Source: Hypomyces perniciosus
Lineage: Eukaryota; Ascomycota; Sordariomycetes; Hypocreales; Hypocreaceae
Direction of reading: 5' to 3'
Assembly (NCBI GenBank): GCA_008477525.1
Contig: SPDT01000001.1
Span: 1,922,001-1,986,000 of the forward strand
DNA length: 64,000 nucleotides
Both the position numbers and the translations under genes were made by a program. Shown in pieces: positions 21,934 through 34,931 of the stretch (position 1 is its first letter; each line of letters begins with the position of its first letter). The notes under the pieces are model-generated. The model made no database searches, was not told the DNA's origin, and was given only the letters and a program-made list of their open reading frames with translations.

Positions 21934-23942
21934 TGTTAAATAATGATATAAGTGGGAGATGGTTTTAGGGCATGGTTGGTTGGATGCACTGGGCCGGATC
22001 GGCGTTGGACTGTGGTTTTTTGAACCACACATATACCCGTCGTTAAACTGTAGACGTTCATTTTTGTTTGTAACTTTTAGATTCTTTCCGAGAAGACCTC
22101 GGTGTAGTTATTTTGTATCATGATCAGACGTTAGAATTAGAAATGACTGTTTACATGCACCAATGATGTCATGATGTCCGGATACGCACCAGACACGACA
22201 TGGCTCTGACTCAAGAGTGATGTGTTTTCCATGCAAAATGGGCCGCCCTGTAGCATGTATGGCAGATGACGTCGGATGTTGCAAAGCCGAAACACAGCAG
22301 CTGTGGTGTTGAAGCCTCTTGAGTCATGTTGGAAGGACTCAACCCCTATTAGATGCCCGATGTGTAAGACGAAAGGGGGACAGATTATCGTGCCGTGTTG
22401 TACGAAAGGAATAATTCCATCGCTTTCGGAGATTTAAGCGCTTCCATCCCGATCTCTCACTTCTGAGTGTGGATATGTGCGAGTGGTGTGTGTGTCTTTG
22501 ATGATCTTATTCGGTGAGGAAAGATGGACAAGATGAAATGGGAGTGGCCTTGGGAAACAAAAAGATTTAGGGGTATGTGCATTAAAGTCTATTCACGACC
22601 AAGCAGATCATGATCTCTAAAATAGTTAAAATAAAAAGCCAAAATTTTGGCTTGCGTAGTTTTGATCTCATCGTGCATCTGCTTAGGAACCGTTCAACCG
22701 CACGTGTTGCTAAAAAGTCCGGTGGCTTGTGAGACTCGGGGAAGTTAAAAAAGCAAGAAACGAAGAAAAACGGGTGACAAACGCACGGGACGGGGTTTAG
22801 GGCAGATCATCGTCAGGAACGGCGTTGTCTTGGGTTTGAGGTGGTGTGGTCTCAATTAACTCTGTTTGTGCTACGTGGTACTCCGTAGATATGTAGTATT
22901 TACATGCGCATGGTGGAATATATCATGGGACGAAGGGATTGCGTGCTGTGCGTTCACAAGGCAGAGTATCTTTTAATGATGAATGATGTATTTCGTATGT
23001 ACGAAGTATGTGCGGAGAGTCATAATTGAAGTCATTTTCAGTGACACTTGAAAAGACTCAAGTTGGCATCTCATCCTTCATTGGTTGGCTACACATGCAA
23101 TCAGGGCGTGACATATTACTCCAGTACGTCCAGACTGAAACACATGTTAGATATTTTGTTTATCTTGTGCATATTTCTTTTTCCCTCGCTTTTTGTATTG
23201 GCGGTCTATGAAGTTGCCTGTGTTTCCGTTTCCCCAAGGGGAGAGTCACGCACCCCTCATACCCCTCACCTCCCCTCACCTCCATTTCGATATCTCCAAA
23301 TCTCCTACAATACGATGTTTGTCGCACCTTGTAATCCTACCAGACCTGAAGAAAGCCAAGATTTCTGGCGTAGCAGACGGCAGACGTGCCACTATATCCG
23401 AGACCACTAAAAACATCCACCTAGGTAGACAAACACCGCCTCGGGCCACCATTATCATGTCCGACAAGGAGACTCCTGGCGCAGTGGCACAGCGCCTTTG
23501 CGAGGGCGTCAACGATGTGAGTTTGAATACGCCAGTGGATGCGTTTGTGTCCCAGCGGCGCTTCCAACTGGGACGTGGTGAAATCAATGAGAAGGATCGT
23601 GTTTCTGCTGTTGCTGATTGTGCCCATGACGATGATGCTGCTGCTGCTGATGGTGGTCATTCGTCTCTTATATCTCTTCCCTCTCCTCCTCGTGCCCTCT
23701 ATCCTCCTGACCCGCCGGTCAAGCTCTCCCTCACTTCACTGATTCACACTCTTTTTCTGGTGTCCGTTTCTGTCTCTGTCCATGTTCCTGTGTCCAGCTT
23801 ATTACCTGCTCGTGTCCCCGAACTTGAATCACTCCCTACTTCCTCACTGCCTTCTACAGCTTTTGGTTCCGAGAAATATTTTACTTCACAACTAGTAGAA
23901 CACACAGCTTCTCCTTACACATACATCAGCAACATCGCCGAC
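21934..23942. other. 2-kb spacer upstream of GH76
   Basis: The first 1.2 kb shows no coding signal; it holds one TACTCCGTA element (22879-22887). From 23193 a frame stays open continuously into the GH76 gene and contains an in-frame ATG at 23457 followed by a GTGAGT donor-like site at 23517. I treat this as leader sequence rather than protein, because the GH76 signal peptide begins at 23943. Confidence 0.5.
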
Positions 23943-25154
23943 ATGATCCTCCCAGGCTGGATCTGGAGACATGTCTTGGCCAGCTCGGCCGTCATCTCGA
24001 CTCTCCTTTCTGCCTCTGAAGCTACAGACTATGTTCAAGATGCTATGACGGCTATAGAGGAGCTCAACTCCGCTTGGTACAGTCCTACTGCCGGTCTTTG
24101 GGACAACGCCTGGTGGAACAGCGGAAATGCCCTGACTACTTTGGCCGACTTTGCCCTTCTACGAATCGATGAAGCCAACGAGCTCAACATCGGTGGCTAC
24201 ATACGCCATACCTATATTCAGGCCCAAAAGGCAGGCGTGCAGACTATCAAGTCCATGTCCACCAACGGCATGACAAGCACTACCAACTGCATTGACGGTC
24301 ATGGCTGCTCCTCAACCAAGTGGCAGCAGCGCAGATCTGTCGGAAAACGAGGTTTTCCGGGTTTCCTCAATGAGTATTACGATGATGAAGGATGGTGGGC
24401 TCTCGGTTTGATTCATGCCTACGACGTCACAGGAGACAACGACTTCCTCGACTCAGCTATCGACATCTTCAAGGATATGCAGACTGGCACGGGTTCGCCC
24501 TGTGGAGGTATCTACTGGAGTAAAGACCGTTCATATGTCAATGCCATCGCCAACGAGCTCTACCTCTCCGTCGCCGCCGCTCTGGCGAATCGTGTATCCT
24601 CTGATAGCAAGAGTGACACATATCTCAAGATTGCTAAATCCCAATGGAGCTGGTTCCAAAAAAGTGGCATGATTAACTCGAAGAACCTCATCAACGATGG
24701 TCTAGATTCTAAATGTAAGAACAACGGTCTAACAACTTGGTCGTACAACCAGGGCGTGATCCTGGGGGGTCTGAGCGAACTTGCCATTGCCACCGGAGAC
24801 GCATCCTACCTCGACAAAGCGATTACCATAGCCAACGCCGCGATCGAGGCCCTATCTAATGAATATGGCATTTTAATCGAAGCAGACCGCTATAAACTAC
24901 GTCCAAGACATTGCGGCATGGACGGACAGCAGTTCAAGGGAATTTTCATTCGCAACTTGGGGTACTTGAATGAACTGGCACCGAGCGACACCTTCAGGGA
25001 CTTTATTCTGCGGAACGCCGATTCTATTTGGAATGAGAATCGCAATTATGACAACAAGCTGGGAGTTGCGTGGACGGGGCCGTACGTGAAGGCCACGGGA
25101 CCAGCGCACAGCAGTGCGTTAGATGCATTGGTTGCGGCGATTGCAGTTTGGTGA
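23943..25154 (+). CDS. GH76 alpha-1,6-mannanase (secreted)
   Basis: Intron-free gene for 403 residues. A signal peptide (hydrophobic core VLASSAVISTLL, cleavage near Ala25-Ala27) leads into a full GH76 domain. The paired catalytic aspartates typical of the family are seen at residues 147-148 in YYDDEGWWALG, and the Trp-rich WDNAWWNSGN motif near the start is also characteristic. GH76 enzymes such as bacterial Aman6 and the fungal Dfg5/Dcw1 group cut or transglycosylate alpha-1,6-mannan. Here no C-terminal GPI signal is present, so a free secreted mannanase acting on fungal-type mannan or glycoprotein is more likely than a Dfg5-type wall crosslinker. The frame is open for 250 codons upstream, but the signal peptide supports the ATG at 23943. 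Confidence 0.9.
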   Translation: MILPGWIWRHVLASSAVISTLLSASEATDYVQDAMTAIEELNSAWYSPTAGLWDNAWWNSGNALTTLADFALLRIDEANELNIGGYIRHTYIQAQKAGVQTIKSMSTNGMTSTTNCIDGHGCSSTKWQQRRSVGKRGFPGFLNEYYDDEGWWALGLIHAYDVTGDNDFLDSAIDIFKDMQTGTGSPCGGIYWSKDRSYVNAIANELYLSVAAALANRVSSDSKSDTYLKIAKSQWSWFQKSGMINSKNLINDGLDSKCKNNGLTTWSYNQGVILGGLSELAIATGDASYLDKAITIANAAIEALSNEYGILIEADRYKLRPRHCGMDGQQFKGIFIRNLGYLNELAPSDTFRDFILRNADSIWNENRNYDNKLGVAWTGPYVKATGPAHSSALDALVAAIAVW

Positions 25155-25995
25155 TTTTAGATTTCTTTTGTGTTACTGTGATTCATTTTCGGGGGAAACA
25201 TGGGCTTCTATGTCTCAGTTCATGGCGTGCAAGGAGTTTGCGGTTGTTAGAGCTTCTTTTCCATGAGCAATGTGGAAACTGTTTGGAATTGTGCAATGGT
25301 TTGGTAGATGATGATACATGATTTTTCTTATAGATAAACCTTCTCTAGATCAGGGCAAAAAATACAGACTTCTCTTCTTATGGTTTCCATTCCGTGTTTC
25401 ATAGCTGAGTGGAGTGCAGGCTGATGTGATGAAGTTGGTATCACACTATGTTGCAGAATTCATAGGTTTTCGCGGTTTTATACAGAGTATCAATCGCTCA
25501 CGCAATGGAGGATTTTGGTCAACAGGTCCTGTTACCGGGTCGTTAAAGAGCGGTTGGTGAGATTTCCCAGCATCATTACATATTGATCTTGATCCAATAT
25601 GATGGACTGCTGCTTTAACAAAAGTCATTTCAGTTAGCCATTCTGACCTACCCTACAATGAAATATACAGTGTAAATTTACCACTCCCGGACTGTACGAC
25701 ATCCCACTTCCAACACACCAAAGAACGGTCAAGCCTACCCCAACATTACACATCGCAGCTCAAGGCTCTTAGCTCTTTGTTGCTATATCACGAAATACTG
25801 CTGATTTGGATATGCCCTGGGGCTGCTTGAGATTATCTATCTGGCTGCCTGATCAGAGTGCGAGACATTGATACCCCACCTCAATCACCCCCAAGTGGTG
25901 CCTGACATTCCTCTTGTGCCCATGTCAGCGAGTCTGGAGCCATAGAAGCCAGCAACTCAACCCTTCCCGCCGCCCCTTTCTAGGCCAATATCAAG
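25155..25995. other. Spacer between GH76 and the cofactor D gene
   Basis: An 841-bp interval containing the GH76 3-prime region and the upstream region of the cofactor D gene. I see no gene, structured RNA or notable repeat. Confidence 0.5.
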
Positions 25996-28900
25996 ATGGA
26001 TGCTACAGAAACGGAAGCCGATGTTCAGCTGTACAAAAGCTCCAAGGATCTCGTCAAGGACCTTGATCACGGCCTCACAACCCACCTCCGGAAACCAGAC
26101 GGCCATGGAGGTACACGGATTCGACCATGGGTTCGTCTCAGGGAAACTATGAAGGCAACTTGTGCTGTAAGTGAATTTGTCCACCTTGTCGTTTGCAGTC
26201 TGCAGTCTGGCCCATATAACTGACCATGGCAACGCGATAATAGGTGCTGGACTTGTTCCAAGAGTTGCCGCAGCTTCTAGATCCTCACTTACCAAAGTGG
26301 ATTCCATTCCTGGCAGAAACATATCTGGAATATCTTCAAACTCGCCACCGACAGAAACGTGTCCATAATCGTTCCAACTTGCTAGTTTCCCTTGACTATG
26401 CAATCTGCAGGATTATCTATTCTTTCTGCAAGGTCCGTGGGGAGAAGGTCATTGTACGATTTCTCAACGTTGAAACCAAGTATTTGGAGCTCTTACTGTC
26501 CGCAGTCGAGGATATGGAGCAGAAAGGCCCAGTGGACGAATCCTCTTCAGAAGGACCATCTTCAGAGGGCTGGGCTTGGGAACAACGTTATATTGCGCTC
26601 CTCTGGCTCTCGCACCTCCTCCTTGCTCCCTTTGACCTCTCCACAATCTCATCCGCGGATCTCGATGAAGGGGCCATACCACCCATTCCAGGCTTTAAAT
26701 GGCCAACCAATGTCCCCGGCCTTACTATGAGGGTCATCCCTCTGAGCATCAAGTATCTTGCTTCGCCAGGTAAGGAAAGAGATGCCGCCAAAGCTCTCCT
26801 TGTGAGGGTAGCAACGAGACGAGACATGCAGGAGCTCGGTGTCCTCGAAAGCCTTGTACAGTGGTCCTTGATATCTCTTCAGCCACAAAAAGACCAGGAG
26901 CTGCAGAATCCGTACTTTTACCTGGGTGTACTTTCGTTCCTGGCTGGAGTCCTCCGTTCCGCCTCAGAGACTTCTGACATGGACAGATATCTGCCCTCAA
27001 TTTTTGACACCGTCCTCGCCATCTCGGTGGGTGATAACGAGGTTTCAAAGATCATCATGGCTCTAGCTTCGGCGAGGAAAATGATGCTCAAGGTTGTCCG
27101 CTCACTAGTCATTTCCCTCCTACATCAGCCTCAACAAGATATGAAGAGTACCGTATTGACAGAAAATGCGATTGAATACCTTCTAGAGAGCTTGTCAGAT
27201 AATGATACTCCTGTCCGCTTGTCCGCGAGCAAATCCCTTAGCATGATCACCCTGAAGCTCGATCCTGACATGGCATCACAAGTCGTCGAGGCGGTGTTGG
27301 AGTCTCTCAACCGCAACGTTCTCTGGAATAGGACATCGACCAAATCAGGAGCAAAACCTGTTAGAGACCTATCTGCAGTGAATTCTCTGGAATGGCACGG
27401 CTTGATTTTGACGCTATCTCATCTGCTTTATCGACGATCTCCGCCAGCTCGGCAGCTTTCAGACATCTTTCACGCCCTCCTTCTCGGACTCTCCTTTGAG
27501 CAACGAGGTGTGTCAGGGGCTAGTGTAGGAGCCAATGTTCGAGATGCTGCATGTTTTGGTATTTGGGCCCTAGCTCGTCGATACACGACCCAGGAGCTCT
27601 TGGATGTCCCTACCAAGTCAGTCTACGCTGCTAAGTCGCATTCGTCTTCAAGTTCGATTCTACAAGTCCTTGCCACTGAGCTGGTCATGACAGCATCTCT
27701 GGACCCAGAAGGAAATATCAGGCGGGGAGCATCAGCTGCGTTGCAAGAACTCATCGGCCGACACCCTGATACGGTCGATCAAGGCATTGGGGTTGTTCAA
27801 ACTGTCGACTATCACGCAGTCGCTCGACGGTCCCGTGCTATTCAGGAGGTCGCTACTAATGCTACAAAGTTGTCAAGCCAATATGGCGAGGCTATGATAG
27901 ACGGCATTCTTGGCTGGCGAGGAATCGGAGACATGGATACAGCTTCCCGAAGAGTCGCTGGAGCTGCCTTTGGGGTCTTGACAGCAGAGCTATCTGATCC
28001 GACTTCTGAGGAACCATTCTCGCGGTTTGAAACATCCATTGATTTAGTCATGGATCGGTTGAGCAGCTTGCAGAAGCGTCAAGTCGAAGAACGACATGGA
28101 CTTTTAGCATGCTTTGCTGCCGTGGTGGATAAATTTCCTAAACTCGCCCAGAAAGCATCCCACGACATCCCTGTGAATCAGCCACTGGTTCTCAAAGTCC
28201 TCTCACATGTGTCTAGTATTCTAGAGGACTGCAAGGTTAGTGGATATCGTCGCCCCGAGCTTATCGCAGAGGCAGCGAGTCGTCTAGCCGTTTCCTCACT
28301 TCCCCTTATCCAAGCAGCGGTTTTTGGTGACAACAACCCTCGTCAAAAACTAGAGAAGGGGGATGACATCTTATCACCGGATAGAGCCAATGGGTACATG
28401 GACCTTGTTGGTGCTTTTGATTCAATGCAGCAAGCCCCTGCTGAAGTCGAGGCCTTGACTTCAAATCTACGGGATGTGGTGCCCGACTGGCTTAACAGGA
28501 GCGAGCAAGAGACAGTCGAGCCAGCCTCTGCCGCCGGTTTAATGCTACTGATACTATCCAAACCTAACCAACGGACATACATCCTAGAAGAATGGGCAAC
28601 GATGGTAGCGGCCAAACCAGGCAGTCGCTCCAATGCAGCTGGCAACGGCTATTATCATGCCATGGCAATGGCGCAGCCACTTGCCCAGGGCATCTCCAAA
28701 GAGGGTTACAAAACCGATGTTGTGTGCGCCGCTTTCCTTGGGCGATGGAGTGTGGACAAGGAGATTGAAACCAGAGCTGCCATTCTTCAAAGCCTTCTGC
28801 GCAGTCGTATTCTCAGGGATAAGCGCACGGTCTTCCTAGATCTTCTTACAGATGGACTTAATGACTATACAACGACTGCTCGAGGAGACGAAGGCTCGCT

Positions 28901-29880
28901 AGTGCGGTTCCAGACTCTCAAAGCAATCAAGGTCCTGTGGGAGGACATTGGAGGCGCTTCTAATCAAGCCGGGTGGGCGGAGACATCAGTGCAGAAGCTG
29001 ATATACAGCATCCTACGCCTCTCTGCAGAGAAACTAGACAGGGTCCGCCGTGAGGCCAAGAATGTTGTGGCGCTACTCATGTCACAGAGGTAAGGATACC
29101 AAGCAAAACCACTGACAGACATGACGGCTAATGCTAATGCTAATGCTTCCCAGTCACGCCGAGCGATTCGAGTTGTTTACGTTTTCTTCCAAGACCTACT
29201 TCGCTTCGCTTCTCAAGCTCGTTTCGCTGGACTGTCTTCACCCATGTATCTCGGACACAGCCAAGGCCAACACAGGTGCATGGATGGGTGGCCTCATGGC
29301 TGGCTTTGTAACTTCAGCAGATACAGGCAACGAGGACCTGGTCATTGCAAGCCGGGCCGCGCTGACCGACTTCTGTGAGGAGTCTGCTGGGAACCTGCAG
29401 CTCGTCTGTGCTGCGCTTCTGCATAACCTGAAGACATGCCAGGGTGAGGACCGCATCATCGTTTCGACCCTGGAAATCATTGCCTTCCTCTTCCATACTG
29501 GACTCTTCCAGCAATGCCAGGACATTAACTACCGTAGCTTGTGCCTGCAAACCCAGAAAGCAGGTTACAAGACGGGCAATATCCGCAAGATCGCGGCGTG
29601 CGTCAAAGTCTATGGCGGAGTCACTGCTGCCGGAGCCACAGGCGGGGACGGCACATTGGAGGCTGGCGTGAAGGAGGCTCGCAAAAGACTCGGAGCGCTC
29701 ATGCTGCACCCCTGGCCGCGAGTCCGAAGCGCAGTAGTGGATGAACTTTGGGGCCTCGTGGGTAGTGGAGACGACGGGGAAGGGGAAATTGGCAACGGAC
29801 ACGGTTTGACAGGTGTGGATTGGGCGGCGGCAGACAAAAGCCAGATCAAGGCATTGGTAGAAGAACTGCGATTGGAGTAA
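25996..29880 (+). CDS. Tubulin-folding cofactor D
   Basis: Three exons: 25996-26166, 26244-29089 and 29154-29880, encoding 1247 residues, a normal length for cofactor D (TBCD; Alp1 in fission yeast, Cin1 in budding yeast). The protein is almost wholly helical with HEAT/ARM-type repeats. Its start (FLAETYLEYL, then a segment ending YSFCKVRGEKVIVRF) and the C-terminal segment (TFCD_C, about residues 900-1100) match the family. Cofactor D binds beta-tubulin and, with cofactors C and E, assembles alpha/beta dimers and stimulates tubulin GTP hydrolysis. The first exon is short and its junction (GCT|GTAAGT) restores the frame. The last intron lies before SHAERFELFTF. A TACGGAGTA element begins 2 nt after the stop codon. 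Confidence 0.92.
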
Positions 29881-30283
29881 GTACGGAGTACGACGTATAG
29901 TACTAGAGCCTCGGGATATTGGTCAACAAGTCGGAGATGGCAATGAGGCTAGCTGACCATGCCCGCTGTCTGTCAATCAATAGTCAAGATGCGATTTCGC
30001 GCCGTTGAAAATCCATACCATTCAGGAGCCGACACCCGGACCACGCTAGGGCCAGAGATACCCTTGACGACACCCTGCCAGGATAAACAAAGTACGTAAG
30101 AGCACGGGATAGGATCACGAATCACAAAGGGAATTGCGTTCTTTGGCTCCAGCTAAAAGGCGTGGTGGAGGTGACAGGTCTTGGGCCTTGGGGATGATCT
30201 GCCTTGGTCCTTTACCCCAGAGCATTGACGATGTGATGAACCTTGGAAGCCAGGTTCTATCTTTAGCGATGTTTTGAGCAGAT

Positions 30284-30285
<2 letters not shown>

Positions 30286-30322
<37 letters not shown>
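30286..30322 (+). repeat. AGT/GTA trinucleotide microsatellite
   Basis: About 12 perfect AGT units. Confidence 0.95.
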
Positions 30323-30798
30323 CCAGATGCAAATACATAGATAGTCGCACATGAATTTGCACGCAATCTCGAGTATGCACCCCTAGCCTCCTGTTCTTCC
30401 TTTAGTGTGGCACGGAGTATTGGCAGATGGATCGAGGCGCATGCTACTCGTATTTTTTTCTTCATGCAGGTTTCCAGGGTAGGGTGAAGAGATATTAGCC
30501 ACTAGGCCTGGCTTATTAGCAGTAGTAGTACGAAGTACATTTTCCAGATTAATACCGCAGAATGCAAAGTGATGGTGTTCCACCAGAGTCGAGAGTGGAT
30601 GAGTGCATATCGCGCCGTTGGTTCAGTGGGAAAGCAATAACACCGAACACCGGATGTGAAATCAATAAACTCCGTTGACACGATGCTGACATTGATTAAT
30701 AAGTTGTGGTTGGTGGCGTTTAGCTGCTGCCCGTAAGAATCGGTCGGGGGCTATTTCTGTCTATTTCTTCGACGGTCCAAGGTCCAAGTGGCAATTGA

Positions 30799-30825
30799 TA
30801 GTAGTAGTAGTAGTAGTAGTAGTAG
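30799..30825 (+). repeat. TAG/GTA trinucleotide microsatellite
   Basis: About 9 units of the same triplet as at 30286, on the same strand. Confidence 0.95.
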
Positions 30826-32029
30826 CATTGCAAGGTTGTGACGGCAGTCGAAGTTGTTGGGTCCCCTCAACACATAGCACCTCGTATATGGGCAAACGGG
30901 CAAGGAATTGAGTTTAGGGCCGTTCCCTTGCGTTGGCTTGTGCTGCCACTACGAGTATGTATTTGGTGGTGTCGTTTGAGCTGTGAAGGAAAAACGATCT
31001 CACAACTAAGTCTCCGTACTCCGCATCGAATGCACGTACCACAGGGTGGTTGGGAGGTCGAGTCCTAGAGTCGGAAGTTATCGGTAGCTAGGCGATGGAA
31101 GGCAAGGACCATGATCAGCCGGCTTTGAAGCAGGCTTGAAGCAGGGCAGGGCAGTACCAGCTGTGCTTGTTGGGCTCAGAGCGTGTGACGGGTCTCATTC
31201 TATCATGCTGTGCAACGATCCGAAGCAACTCGGGTGTTCGGGAACGAAGTCGTAGAATTTTTTTTTCTCTCTCTCATGCATGCATCCACATAATGAATGG
31301 AGCCCGGTTGGACATGCATTATGAGTAACATGCAGATGAGATGGGACGCACTGAGAGTACTAGGTTCATTGTGAGGTTATTTATCGCGCCGCTCAAGCTC
31401 CATACTAATAGTAGGAGTACTGCTCCGTACATGGATGCCAGAGGGGACGCCTAGTACCAGGCCGTTCACCGAGGCCCAGAGCGAGTACCCCCTCCATGTG
31501 AATGGACCACTCACTAGTGCAACGAGCCAAGAGTGATTTTGGGGTTGTTCCACTGTTGATTCGGCGGGTGCAGGCGAGGCACCAGCATGCTGGGACAGAG
31601 ACAGAGGATCTCTAGGAAGGGGAAAGTTGAGGCGTAGTGGTTTGTACAACGAGAGCGGAGTGGCGCCAGCATAGCCGATGCAGATGGCGAAGGAGCTCGC
31701 CTTGTCAATCCATCACATGTACTCCGTATAGTACGGAATACATATGATTTGAACTCGAAAAGCTGCAAAGTTGCCTCGAACGAGGAGGGGCCTGATGGTG
31801 TGCTGATCATGCTGGCTGGCACGGAATGCAGTGGTCCTTGTTGGACAGACATACATATGTACATACCTACGTACATAGATGCCTGGGAGTCAACCAACAA
31901 CAAGAACAGTACTCCGTACGCGTGCCACATCAGATATTGGCATCAACTGGTGGGCTCGCAACAACTCTTGTGCCTGACCTCGGTGGCGCTTTACTTTATC
32001 GAATCAGATGAGGATGTGCGCAATCTCGC

Positions 32030-32066
32030 AAGGCTTCCAAGTCTTCCAAGTCTTCCAAGGCTTCCA
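32030..32066 (+). repeat. 9-nt tandem repeat (AGGCTTCCA / AGTCTTCCA)
   Basis: Four adjacent copies of a 9-nt unit with a G/T difference at the third base (AGGCTTCCA and AGTCTTCCA), in noncoding DNA. Confidence 0.85.
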
Positions 32067-33077
32067 AGCCTTTTCCCCAGGCCGACTCTCCATACTCGGA
32101 CATGGTCAGGGCTGCCAAGTCGACATGGAGCAGCAGCGCCCGTTTTCAACCTTGGTGGTCACGTGTGGTGCCTAGGAGAGACAATCGTGAATGCTGGTGG
32201 TACTACTTCGTACTTCGTACGTACAGACGAGGCTGATGGATCTGACGCAGTGCGACCCTGAGCGGGTGGCAGTGAGACAGACATGGCGGATGATAAGGTT
32301 GATGATCAGCACCAAGTCTCGGGTCAACATGACCGTCGCATAAGTGGCTGGCTGGCTTGACCCGTCCTGTACAGTGATAGGCAAGCTAGGCGAAGATAGC
32401 ACAAAATGGGTGTAGGACAGACAAGAGCCCACACCGCCTACTAACCCAGTGAATCATAGCGGGCTCTACCAACTGGACACCGCATTGCAATGGATCTGAC
32501 GGATCTGCAGCCAACATGCGCTCCAAAAATGCGAAAAATGCTTCATGTACTCCGTACTACAAAAGAATACTGTTGCCTGGCCAAGCAAGGCTATCCAAAG
32601 AGGGGTGTCTACTCTACCTACCTAGAAAGTACTCCGGACTGTCGAGATTTTTTTTTTGCCAATGTATGCATGTATGTATGTACATACTCGTCCGGAGGCA
32701 AATGCAGATGCGGCAAAGATAAGAAGAACGCCGCGAGAACTTGAGAAGTGATTTATTACTCACGAGTACGAGGTATTACTACCATTACTCCGTACAGGTA
32801 GTATCGTTGCGGAGCTCTGCTAGGAGTTATACCGACATATTATCCGTTTTGACCGTCAGCCACTAGTAAATGTCTGATTCCCGTTGCTTACATGCCGGCT
32901 ACCGAGCTGCATCCATGCATTCAGTGTGGTTCACCGCAATGCCATGACCAGACTCATTGTTCAGCTGTGGGTGGCAACTGCAAGAAATCCATCACAATGG
33001 GTCTGGAGGGATGGGCTGTTCCGTTCTTTGCTTTCCTCGCTCTCATTGCTCTGGGATTGCCGCGTATTGATTTGATT

Positions 33078-33113
<36 letters not shown>
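33078..33113 (+). repeat. GTA trinucleotide microsatellite
   Basis: Twelve perfect GTA units, the third large array of this triplet in the spacer and in the same orientation. Confidence 0.95.
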
Positions 33114-33117
<4 letters not shown>

Positions 33118-34218
33118 CAATTTTCCCTAACTCCGGATACGAAAAAAAGGCATGCCGATTATCATAATACTACTCGTACGGAGCATGAGTACTACTACTA
33201 TGAAACATTAGCCGCTCTGCAAATTGCATACTACGAGTACAACATACAAGCAACTAATCAATAGCAACCGAAAGGGCCGTCAACAGATATCTTGTAGACT
33301 AGATACTAGGCATTGCAGCGTACTATTCGGAGTACGAAGTAAGCGTCTCGTTATCAGCACACCTATTAATCAGCGTTATTCCAGTGGTGCCGAATAATAA
33401 CTACAGGTAGTAGTAATGCTTTAGGTTGTATTGCAAGACGTCATGGTCCAGCAGCTTTGGCCACCTCCCGCGCTGCCTCGTGGCCAAGCCCAGCCCAAAT
33501 TTGCCAGGGCTGGACGAGAGTGCGGTGTTTGGCCACCATTAGGGATACGCACAGAAACGGGGCGTCATGAATGGTTCAGCTGCTACTATTTGCCGCCGTG
33601 TCATATACCGACTCGTAAAAGAGGTTCGGTAATAACTTGTTGATAGGTACGGAGTACTATGTACAATAAAACTAGCGGCTGTCAGGAATTGGGTCCAGCA
33701 ACGAGAGAGAGACATGCATAGATGCCAATAATAATAGCCCGTACTTTGCATATGCGAATGCCCACCTCTGTGCTGCAGGTGACACATCTAACAGCTGCGT
33801 GCGTACGGAGTCTTGGCCTTTCCCGGTAATAATAGTAGTAGTACGAAGTACTCAGTAGTAGTAAGAGTAATAGTACTCCCCCCCTCATCAAAGGATAAAA
33901 CTCTTCCCTTTGAGTTTCGGCCATGTTCCAAGGTACTGGCACGGACAAGACCCAACTGGCATGCTGATGCAACTGGGACGGATATTTTTAGTATCACATC
34001 ATTTCATCCTTAAGTATCATCGTGGCTGAAAGAGAAGTCTTATCTTGTAAAATAATTCTTAATGATAGTACTTCGTACTTCGTCGCAGTAGTACCTAATA
34101 CCTCGTCATGTATCCCCAGCCCAAAACATCCAATAGCAGAGTGGTGGATTGCAGCGGGGGCTGCTGCACAACTTGCATCACATGCGTAATATTGTATTCC
34201 CCCCGTTCATCACATTTT

Positions 34219-34223
<5 letters not shown>

Positions 34224-34274
<51 letters not shown>
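34224..34274 (+). repeat. CT dinucleotide tract
   Basis: An uninterrupted polypyrimidine run of about 25 CT units. Purine/pyrimidine mirror sequence of this length can form H-DNA and is slippage-prone. Confidence 0.95.
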
Positions 34275-34277
<3 letters not shown>

Positions 34278-34910
34278 GCTTTCTTTCAACTGCTACGGAG
34301 TACAGAGTACTGCTACTACTGCTACTACTATGTACTATTCTACTATATTATTAGTATGTAATCATGCAACGCCACCGGAACAACCCCTGCTCGACTTCTG
34401 GATCCAGTAATTCACCCCAGGCCAAGCTTGTCACGGTGGAAAGCATTGGAGCTTCTCGACTAGTGCCCCCAAAGAGGCCCCAAAGAAGGCCCCAAAAGGC
34501 CGTCCCTTTGATAGCCACGCGAGTTCGACCCCGGACAAGGGCTCTGACAAGGGCTCCGACGGCGTTACATGCGTGGTTTGTAACCTTGACTGTCCGTCCT
34601 GGGCTTAGAGCGGCGCTCCCAGTGTCAAGTCAAACACCCCAAGGCACCCTCTCTGACTCTGACACAGGCATCGGCGCCATCTCAGCACTGAGGCATGTTG
34701 GAGGGCTTCCCACCTCTCGCACATGCTGCTAGTGCAATCCGAGCAGGCCTATTAGCTGCTACGGGCAATTGATGCTTCGTACGGAGTACCTACGAACGAT
34801 TGTCGATTTTGCCTGCCAGCCACAATCCTTCTTGTTCCGCTTCTTATCAAAGCGAGCGCATCCTTGCCTGCCCGGACTGGCGCTTCGCCGTTCATACTCG
34901 GACATACTAG

Positions 34911-34931
34911 TACATACATACATACATACAT
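34911..34931 (+). repeat. TACA tetranucleotide run
   Basis: About five tandem TACA units in the spacer upstream of the 7TM gene. Similar TGTA/TACA runs occur near 32665 and 43989. Confidence 0.8.

Noticed and set aside
3035..29880. Secondary-metabolite or degradative gene cluster in the left block
   Set aside because: There is no PKS, NRPS, terpene synthase, P450, transporter or cluster regulator. Secreted hydrolases are interspersed with housekeeping genes on both strands.
31040..31072. tRNA B-box-like GGTCGAGTCC
   Set aside because: Differs from the B-box consensus and no cloverleaf could be drawn.
30286..33113. CRISPR-like or regularly spaced repeats
   Set aside because: The repeats are plain trinucleotide microsatellites with irregular spacing and no spacers of uniform length; the genome is eukaryotic.
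34495..34560. tRNA-like T-loop (GAGTTCGACCCCGG)
   Set aside because: No acceptor stem, D arm or anticodon arm can be built around it.
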